NCBI GenBank assembly: GCA_023014365.1
Contig: JAEBUN010000002.1
Location: 3,162,001 to 3,226,000, forward strand
Direction: 5' to 3'
Source: Lepiota brunneoincarnata
Lineage: Eukaryota; Basidiomycota; Agaricomycetes; Agaricales; Agaricaceae
Length of the DNA: 64,000 nucleotides
Shown here: positions 56,097-64,000 of the stretch, one piece after another
Position numbering within the stretch: the first letter of the stretch is position 1
Layout: every line of letters begins with the position of its first letter
Notes under the pieces: generated by a model
Seen by the model: only the letters and a program-made list of their open reading frames with translations
Databases searched by the model: none
Told to the model about the DNA's origin: nothing
Program-made: the position numbers and the translations under genes

Positions 56097-57606
56097 TGAA
56101 AAGGTGGAAACATTTGTGGGTTTTAATATAGATAAATAGCTTGTTCTCACTAAGCTTAGTCAAAATTTGATAAGCTTAAGTTAATACAAGTAGTATGAGA
56201 TAGATAATGAACAGTTTCATCTTTTAGGGTGTTCTGGGGGTGCATTCTGACAGCAAAATTCAAGAGAATAGTGTTTTTAGAGGTTAACAAACAGCCGTTG
56301 AAGTTATCTTAGCCATATGGTACAACAGTGAAAGGACAATCCCTGTCAATTCAAAGCGCAGGGTCTCTAGTCTCTGGTCTCTGGTCTCTGAACTCTGTTC
56401 TCTGTCTCTGTCTCTGTCTCTAGCACTCTGGAACTCTAAACTCTGTTCTCTGTTCTCTGTCTCTGTCTCTGGGTTGGTCAATGACCGAAGAAATCACACT
56501 TAACAACGCACACTAAATAGTCCTCTGAAACTGTTCTTGATCACGGCTCACAGACTTGTGTGTGGAAGCGGGGGTGAGACCTCCTTTTTTCTCCACAAAC
56601 AAGCATGACCGTATTTATATTGTTTAGATACATGCAAGAGATAGTAAATATGAAATAGAAAACAATAAGCTTAATTGTTACAGGTACTGCAGAATATTTT
56701 GGAAGGTTTGGCAGCATTTCTACCTTGCCCTGGGTTATGGGTTTTTCTCTGATTAACGAATGGCAATCCAGCCAGACATGTTCCATGCTTGTCTGCATTA
56801 TTCTGCATCCACATGAGCACGTTAAGCCTCCAGATCAATTATGATTGGAATGTATGGCATATGTACAATCCCTTGATCCATTGTAATTAATCTCAGTCAG
56901 GCAGTATGCCAAGGTGCCAGGACCCACAAAGCATGTTGAAACAAGCTCAAGAGGGTGGATAAACGGCAACGTATATTGGCAAGAGCGAAACAACAGCGGG
57001 GTGGGGAGTAAACAGACAAGGGTATCTACTCATAGACTCGGTGCATATATTCTAGCTACAACGTGGCATCCATGAGGCAGTCATGTGATCTCGGAAGTCG
57101 GCATTCCATCAGTTTGCCAAAATCACCAATTCCTACAAAGCACTCATTAATTATGAGTCTTTGATATGTCTAGGGTTTTGGGCATTGGGTGTTGCCTCCC
57201 AAATGTTGGACGTTCCGTTCCGTGGTTTGGTCATCATTATTGGGCTCACTATGGGTGTAATACCCCTGCGACAGCCGCTATGTACATTCTTTAGGTTCCA
57301 ACAAATCCGAGTTCATCAGAAAACTGCTCATAAGGTCCCTTGATGTGACCAGAGTATACTTGATAGGCTATGTAAAGTCCGGAATCCCTCTGGAGAGCGT
57401 TCTGATAGCTTGATTCACTAAGCTTAGTGATAATGAGCTGGTTTGAACACTTCCGAGGCTTGAATATCCTCAGTTTGGTCGAACTGGCTACTACAGGACA
57501 TAGTACCAATCCTCTATAGGGTTCTTTAATGATATAGCCAATGATTCTATGTAGAGAATCGTTCTGGAGTACGGAATTCATGTATAGGCATGAAATTGGC
57601 ATATCA
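56097..57606 (-). mobile_element. Solo gypsy-B LTR in the right arm, itself interrupted
   Basis: Reverse-orientation LTR of 1301 bp plus a 204-bp insertion; 4-bp duplication CCAG (56093-56096 and 57607-57610). Four TAAGCTTA sites kept. The 94-aa LTR frame is still open (within 57291-57725). Confidence 0.92.
56934..57137. mobile_element. 204-bp LTR-like insertion in the solo gypsy-B LTR
   Basis: TGTTGAAACAAG...AATTCCTACA flanked by AAGCA (56929-56933 and 57138-57142). Its TG...CA ends and 5-bp duplication indicate a very short solo LTR of an unseen family. Confidence 0.7.
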
Positions 57607-57869
57607 CCAGGGTGCCTCCGGGACCCCGTACAGGTAGGTAGGAAGGGGGGGCTGGGCCTGGGGCATCCCTCCCACTCAGGACCCCTCACGGCATGGTTAC
57701 CTAATGAGAGGCCGGCCCACTGCATAGTCTTTTACACTACAGCTTTTTTGTCTGTCTGTCTGTGCGTAATTCCTTAGCCAGATCCTTACTTAAGCATCAG
57801 GCCAGCCATCTCCGAAGATAGGGCAGCAAGCTGCAAAAGTACGAGGTCTTGGAATTGAACCAAGACATC

Positions 57870-59170
57870 AGACTGCTTGGTCAACACCAACAATGGACCA
57901 CCATGTCCTTCTGGATGAACAGCAAAAATGCACACAGCATTCCCTACCTCCTTGAGCTTCACTCTTGAAATATCAGAGATCTTTCATTGAACCTCTGCCT
58001 CATGATTGCATCAATGATTCCTACAAGTATTCTTCTATCAACCAGGGCCTTGGTGTTTGATGCTTGGTATTCTAGGAAGATCCAAGCCCTCCACCTGACA
58101 AATGTGCCGGTGGACTGGTTGTTCCCTGTCTCAACTGACCTTCCTGGCTTAATATCCTTTTGATCAATTCAAATTCTAGCCATAGTGACTACATACCACT
58201 GAAAGGATGATTACTGGGGTGTTGGGGGGTTTGGTCACATTCCCATCCCAGTATGTACTAATATGTTGCTAATCATAACTGGTACTGCAAAACACATCCA
58301 ACTATGTTATAGAGTTTAATATAATCAGCTGGCACAACAGTTGACAGCATGATCAGGAGTTGGAGAGACAGTTGTTGACAGTGCATTCCACTTGCCAGGC
58401 ATGCAGTAATTCCAGGTGGTCCACGCAATTTGCCTGTCCTCCTGTCATCTCCGCTGTCAGCGGAGAAATAAGTGGCGTGGTTCATGAAAGATTTCTCAAA
58501 CAGGGTACAATTCCTCAACAGAACACTCCTATCAACCTCACAAAAACAGATCAGTTACGCAGCAAGGACCTTTTTACAGCAGAGTGGATGACCTACTATC
58601 CCATGGTGGCAGAAGGAATGGATATAGGGATGTCTGGCCACTGAAAATCAAGGACCTGTGACTACCTACGGAACATTCGCAACCTCTTAGCCTCTACTAT
58701 ACCCATTTCTGTGTTATATGCTGGTTTTTCTCTTCACTATCATCCCAACCAAAACTCAGGGATATTAATGAGACATTCCTGCTGACACTGCTTATTACTC
58801 TAATGAACTTGATTGTTCCTATGGTGGCAGTGGTGGCCTGTTATTGCTGTCAGGTGCTCCCCAGGCTTGCCGTTCCACCTATACCAGTAGCTGTGTTATG
58901 TTGATTCAAATGAAGACTTACATATTGTCACATTCATCCTTCCTAGATATTTGTCTGATACTACTTTATGAAAGGAATCATCTAACAGAACATCTACCTC
59001 TAAGTAGAGTATATGTTTGATAAATGCCATGCAACATTTGGGGCTAGTAAGGTTGGAGAAAGTCATATGGATGCTCTCACTTGCCTCTCCACTCCCCAGC
59101 TCCCCAACCTCTCAATCCCCTTTCTGCGAAGTGAATTCATTCAATGCCTCTTACATTGTCTTACACCACT
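57870..59170. repeat. Segmental-duplication block, right copy, second part
   Basis: Pairs with 6606-7906 (offset 51264 from about 7000 on, no indels), with CpG to TpG/CpA differences dominating. Confidence 0.8.
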
Positions 59171-59813
59171 GTGCCTCAATACCAGATCAAAAGTGACAAC
59201 ATGGGATACTACCTTACCACTAACGGAGAGGGTGAAGGCAAGGTCATCTCAATGGCTAATGGCACCAATTCTGTTCCTGACAATGAGGTCTGTGCCACTC
59301 TCTAGGAGTAATTCCAGTCTCATACTCATCCTCTTTTTGCTCAGGTTTGAACGTTAATCCTCCTCTTAATCCTGCAGGAACCCCCACAATTGCCACAATC
59401 ACTGGACACAAGGGTTTTTATGTCTCGATACCCAAGGTCAACCCACACCATGAATATTCCATGGGTGGGTGAATCTTCTCCTACTAAAATTGAACCTATA
59501 GAACCCCCCCAGAGGGCATCAAGCTTACTTGGTCCCGCGATGAGTACAAGTGGGTAATTAGCCAGACTCCACATGGTGGGCCCTATGAGTAAGCCACTCT
59601 GTGGAATGAATATAGTATACATGCAATTGACCGCTGCCCCATGATGTTCCTAGGGTTAGGCCTTACACTGGCGAAGATCGTTACTGGTTCAACAAGTTTG
59701 GGATTGGACCAGTTGTGAGTGGCCTTGTGCATTTCCAAGTTTCTGTCAGACAGTTGAATAACCTTTGCTATCAGATCCAAGTTGTAGCTGGAGAGGGCAT
59801 CCGGGTCCCCTAG
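59171..59813 (+). pseudogene. Small five-exon gene, copy 3 (CpG-decayed)
   Basis: Exact collinear copy of 7907-8549: exons 59171-59291, 59345-59464, 59513-59588, 59654-59714, 59775-59813. Splice sites are kept; it shares the missing ATG and the TAG end of copy 1, so those lesions predate the segmental duplication. Amino-acid changes are mostly from CpG decay (for example ACG to ATG, Thr to Met; CGT to TGT at the first donor). Confidence 0.6.
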
Positions 59814-59904
59814 GCCTACTTTACTTTCAAGCAGCCTTGAATATCATCAATACCACTGTTGGTGCATACTTGATGACTGCAACTTCATGTTCATGTGCAA
59901 TTGA

Positions 59905-60246
59905 TGTAAGAATATAAGACTCAGTCACTTGTTATATGCACGAGTACTATATATTAGCTAACCTGTAAGAATATAAGACTACGAACATAAGCTTAACATA
60001 AGTATAGTGGATGTAAACGTGGATGCTCACCTCAGTCACTCGTTATACGCACGAGTACTGAGGAAAGCCTAGCTATGTGTCCGTATGCCAGGTAACCAAA
60101 GTTTTACTGAATGGGAATAGAAATAAAATAGTAAATAAATCGCGAGATCGCAATTTGCACAAGTAGGGTCCATGTCCAAATAGAGACTAATGAGAGAGTC
60201 CAGCTGACGTTGCATCAACTGTCCACTGGCTTGTAAAATTCCTACA
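59905..60246 (-). repeat. Copia-B 3' LTR
   Basis: Same family as the solo LTR at 40513-40855, inverted; one TAAGCTTA at 59988-59995. Confidence 0.9.
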
Positions 60247-60264
60247 CTCCCCCTCAAGCCAAGG

Positions 60265-62177
60265 ACAGACTGAGTTCTTGAGCAAAATGCTTGACCTTTG
60301 GCGACGCAAGAGCTTTCGTAAAAACGTCGGCAACCATTTCTTCGGTAGGGCAATAGATTAGCCTTAATTTTCCTTCCTCGATGATCCATCAAATAAAATG
60401 ATACCGAATATCAATGTGTTTTGTTCTCACATGATATTGATGGTCCTTTGCAAGCGTGATTGCAGACTGGTTGTCCAAGAAGAGAGTGGTGGTGGGAAGG
60501 GGGGTGCCGAAAACCTGCGAAATAAGGGAGCACAGCCAAAGAATCTCTTTGGCTGCATGGATTGCTGCTACGTACTCAGATTCTGTTGTTGATAGAGTGA
60601 CTATCTCCTGCCATTTTGCACTCCAGGAAACAGCCCCTCCATTGATAATAAGTGCATAACCAGATGTAGCACGACGGTCCTCAGCCATGTTGCCGTCTGC
60701 ATTGCTGTACCCTGTAAGATCTTGGCCATGGCCTCCATAAGTGAGCCAAAGTTCTCGAGTGCCTTTGAGGTAACAAAAAACGCGTTTGACAGCATCCCAG
60801 TGAGCCTCACCTGGGTTTTTCAGATAGTGGGAGAGGTGTTGAATGGCATATGCAATATCGGGACAAGTGCCTAGGGCAGCATACATGAGGGTGCCCACAG
60901 CTTCCTGATAAGGAACTTGGGCCATCCGAGCAATTTCGGCTGTCGATTTCGGTGCTGTGTCAACTGTAGTGTGGGTGGATGGGTCCATAGGCACACTGAG
61001 TGGTTTGGCATCTTCCAAACCGAAGCGACAAAGCAAGGTGTCGATGTAGGATTGCTGGGACATGAAAATTTTTTGGTTTGTGCGGTCTCGTTTGATCTCA
61101 ATGCCTAAGAGCCAGTGCAGCTCTCCTAAGTCCGAAATTTCAACAAAGCCAGATATTCCAGACTTTGTCCAGGCAACTAGAGCGATTTTAGTGGCTGCCA
61201 GTGTACAGTCATCGACATGGACTAGAATGATGGTGAGATCAGGAGGTGTATCTTTAAAAAACACACTCTAATCGACTTCACATCTTGTGAAGCCAAGATT
61301 GTCCACCAGGATCTTGCATAATTTTTGATACCATCATCAGCCAGACTGTTTGAGCCTGTAGAGAGTTTTTTGGAGGTGGCAGAGCTTGTGAGGATGTAGG
61401 GGATCGCAGTAACCAGGAGGCTGTGACATGTAGACAACTTTGTTGTTGTTCAGCTGACCGTTTAGGTAAGCACCCTTTATGTCTATCTGGTGCAACTCCA
61501 TGTCCCTTGCTGCTGCGATGGCCAGCACTGCCCGAATCGATGCCAGATGTGCTACTGGAGCAAATGTGTTGAAGTAATCTACTCCAGGCACCTGTGAAAA
61601 TCCTTGCACGACAAGCCTGGCCTTGTACTTGACAACATTGCCAGCTGGATCCTTCTTGGCTCGAAAAACCCACTTCGAGCCCACTCAATTTACGCCAGGT
61701 GGTGTGTCCACTAGTTCCCATGTCCCTGCAGCTTTGAGGGTAGCTAACTCCTCCTTTATTGCGCTCTCCCATAGTGGCCAGTCCACTCGTTCTCTAGCCT
61801 CTTTGAGGCTTCCTGGTTCCAATGCCTCAACAGACTCCATTTCGGCTGCTAGGGCATGCACGTCCTCCCAATCTAGCTCCTCAGCCATCATTACGGCTGT
61901 TCCCTCAAGGATTTCACAAGCTTTTGGGCTTGGCATGTGGATACGTTGTGGACGGTCACTCTGGGGCAGGTCCTGGTTGTCTGTCTTTGTTGGCAGTTGT
62001 ACCACTGACTCTGGGGGGTTCGTTGGGACCTCTAGTGGCTTGCTAAGGGTTTTGGCACTTGTTTGTGGCTGGCTTGGGGGTTGTATGGTGGTCTGGTGCA
62101 TGGTGAGTGGTTGCTCACTGCGAATCTCACTGATTGGCACATTCTCCCCCTCGAGATTTGCCTCCTTTCTGAAACGG
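60265..62177 (-). pseudogene. Copia-B RT and RNase H region
   Basis: Upstream linker (62194-61685) and RT start VDWPLWESAIKEELATLKAA; RT motifs GSKWVFRAKKDPAGNVVKYK, RLVVQGFSQVPGVDYFNTFA, ELHQIDIKGAYLNGQL, then IILVHVDDCTLAA (HVDD box). RNase H YSNADGNMAEDRRATSGYAL and TTESEYVAAIHAAKEILWL; C-terminal CPTEEMVADVFTKALASPKV, end about 60265. Stops and shifts at about 61685, 61337 and 61268 break the frame. Less CpG-decayed than copia-A. Confidence 0.88.
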
Positions 62178-63478
62178 TGATATGCCAATTTCACGCCTAT
62201 ACATGAATTCCGTACTCCGGAACGATTCTCTACATAGAATCATTGGCTATATCATTAAAGAACTCTATAGAGGATTGGTACTATATCCCGTAGTAGCCAG
62301 TTCAACCGAACTAAGGATATTCGAGCCTCGGAAGTGTTCAAACCAGCTCATTATCACTAAGCTTAGTGAACCAAGCTATCAGAATGCTCTCCAGAGGGAT
62401 TCAGGGCTCTACATAGCCTATCGAGTATACCCTGGTCGCATCAAGGGACCTTATGAGCAGTTTTCTGATGAACCCGAATGTGTTTAAACATAAAAGAATG
62501 TACCTAGCGGCTGTCGCAGGCATATTACGTCTATAGCGAGTTCAATAATGATGACCGGACCACGGAACGGAATGTCCAACGTTCGGGAGGCAATACCCGA
62601 TGCCCAAAAACCTAGAAATATCAAAGACTCCTAATTAACGAGTGCTTTGGGGGTCCCGGCACTTCGGCATACTGCTTAACTGAGATTAATTACAACGGAT
62701 CAAGGAATTGTCCATCCGCTATACATTCCGATCATAATTGATCTGGAAATGTAACGCGCTCGCGTGAACGCAGAATAATGCAGATGAGCACGGAACACGT
62801 CTGGCTGGATTGCCATTCGTTAATCAGAGAAAAACCCATAACCCAGGGTGAGGTAGAAATGCTGCCGAACCTTCCAAAATGTTCTACAGTGCCTGTAACA
62901 ATTAAGCTTATTGTTTTCTATTTCATATTTACTATCTCCCGTATGTATCTAAACAATATAAATACGGTCGCACTTGTTCGTGAAGAAGCAAGAGGTCTCA
63001 CCCCCGCTTCCACACGCAAGTCTGCGAGCCATGATCAAGAACAGTTTCAGAGGGCTATTTAGTGTGCGTCGTTAAGTGTGATTTCTTCGGTCGTCGACCA
63101 ACCCAGAGACAGAGACAGAGACCAGAGTTCAGAGTTTAGAGTTCCAGAGTGTTAGAGACAGAGACAGAGACAGAGACCAGAGTTCAGAGACCAGAGACCA
63201 GAGACCAGAGACCCAGCGCTTTGAATTGACAGGGATTGTCCTTTCATTGTTGCACCATACGGCTAAGATAACTTCAATGGCTGTTCGTTAACCTCTAAAA
63301 ACACTACTCTCTTGAATTTCGCTGTCAGAACGCACCCCCAGAACACCCTAAAAGACGAAACTGTTCATTATCTATATCATTCCACTTGTATTAGCTTAAG
63401 CTTATCGAATTGCGGCTAAGCTTAGTGAAAACAAGCCCACTATCTATATTAAAATCTACGAAAGTTTCTTCCTTTTCA
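62178..63478 (+). mobile_element. Gypsy-B LTR at a composite junction
   Basis: Full 1301-bp LTR (TGATATGCC...CCTTTTCA) with four TAAGCTTA sites and the 94-aa frame open. Left neighbour is copia-B, right neighbour is an inverted gypsy-B gag. The flanking 4-mers ACGG (62174-62177) and CCGT (63479-63482) are not a direct duplication but each other's reverse complement. Confidence 0.9.
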
Positions 63479-64000
63479 CCGTCGCTCACGGTTCTACGCG
63501 CCCCGGTGATCGCTAATCTCACATTGAGTACATCCTGGAACACCGAGTCCAGTGCGCTTGTAAATAACTTGACTAGTTCTCGGTTCGAGACTACCGCCGG
63601 CGACTTCAGACACTTCTCTGCTTCGAGAATGAATCGCCTTTTAAAGTCCAAGACTTTATGCTCCTCATTCATCGCAATGCCTCTACTCTCTGCGCAGAGT
63701 TCCCTCAATCGTCGCACTGAGCCCTGCTCGGCTGCCACAGTCTCAGGATACTCTTTCTTCAATCTCTCCACGAAGCCTGTCCAGCTTCCTGCTGGGAACT
63801 CCGCAAAACTCATCCACTCTTCATGGATATCCTGGTCCACATATGACACTGGCCAATTTATCCTTTCTGCATCGTCCGTCGTCTTCGTTATCGTGAAGAG
63901 CCATTCAAGCGTCCAGAGATAATTTCTCAATGTCTGTGGTTTTGATGCATCCCATCTGGGAGCATTATTGCTAAAGGGAATTGGCATACGCTCATGTCCC
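63479..64000 (-). pseudogene. Gypsy-B gag fragment, inverted, running off the window
   Basis: Minus-strand copy of gypsy-B gag from about codon 3 (MPIPFSNNAPRWDASKPQTL at 63987) to codon about 180 (AITGARRTVSDG), where it meets the LTR. Few substitutions compared with 28110-28635 (for example Glu to Lys, Arg to His), no stop. The rest of its element is beyond 64000. Confidence 0.9.

Larger units (their letters stand above)
54180..57915. repeat. Large inverted repeat with ~0.55-kb central unique loop
   Basis: Left arm 54180-54594 plus 54937-55190; right arm 55740-56096 plus 57611-57915, inverted. Later insertions sit in both arms. The central part 55191-55739 corresponds to left-copy 5870-6420 but inverted. 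Arms contain a non-coding repeat of about 430 bp (element X) that is absent from the left duplicate. Confidence 0.8.
59905..62177 (-). mobile_element. Truncated Ty1/copia element copia-B
   Basis: 3' LTR at 59905-60246 (TGTAAGAATATAAG...ATTCCTACA on the plus strand), preceded on the coding strand by GAGGGGGAG. The 5' half (Gag, protease, integrase) is missing: the element ends at 62177 against a gypsy-B LTR. It interrupts the duplicated segment right after ATTGA. Confidence 0.9.

Noticed and set aside
62178..63987. Complete second gypsy-B element with the LTR as its own 5' LTR
   Set aside because: The gag after the LTR is inverted and begins mid-gene, so this is a composite junction and not an intact 5' end.

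Overview
The window looks like a repeat-dense piece of an Agaricomycete (mushroom-forming basidiomycete) genome. The host genes have many 48-65 bp GT-AG introns, encode copper-radical (glyoxal oxidase type) oxidases typical of wood- and litter-decay fungi, and are invaded by Ty3/gypsy and Ty1/copia elements. Older repeats show strong CpG to TpG/CpA decay. No rRNA, complete tRNA or CRISPR was seen.

Host part. Positions 1-17325 and 52866-59904 are two copies of one ~8.6 kb segment, with a 4 kb spacer between them (8640-12720). Each copy has two glyoxal-oxidase (GLOX) loci on the minus strand, followed by a block ending in a small five-exon gene. GLOX1 (1-1451) is cut by the window start and carries a 1-bp frameshift. 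GLOX2 (2944-5095) is a complete nine-exon gene of 571 aa. GLOX4 (about 12740-13083) is a relic. GLOX3 (15222-17325 plus 52871-52918) was intact until a retrotransposon landed in its signal-peptide exon. The small gene (about 140 aa, unrecognised, possibly beta-trefoil) has copies at 7907, 11613 and 59171, each with a lesion.

Retroelement nest, 17326-52865. Copia-A split GLOX3 (TSD cagat). Gypsy-A, a chromodomain Ty3/gypsy element, inserted in copia-A (TSD gagag). Gypsy-B (26247-40214) inserted in gypsy-A (TSD ccgc). Gypsy-C (43783-50666) inserted in the copia-A integrase (TSD ggtg). Solo LTRs lie inside gypsy-A gag, RT and 3' LTR. The inner elements B and C have long open gag/pol frames. Copia-A and gypsy-A are decayed, with TGA stops where arginine is expected.

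Most unusual content. Gypsy-B carries 27 exact copies of the 8-bp palindrome TAAGCTTA over 14 kb, where about 0.2 is expected. It also carries two spliced genes antisense to pol, one encoding a Zn(II)2Cys6-like cluster. Gypsy-A has a third open frame with tandem zinc knuckles that reads across the internal/3' LTR boundary into an acidic LTR-encoded domain, and its primer-binding site is complementary to its own LTR (self-priming).

Right part. 52866-59904 continues the duplicated segment in CpG-decayed form. It is interrupted by a large inverted repeat (54180-57915) that holds two solo LTRs, one of which contains a third, 204-bp one. A truncated copia-B (59905-62177) follows, then a gypsy-B LTR (62178-63478) abutting an inverted gypsy-B gag fragment that runs off the window.
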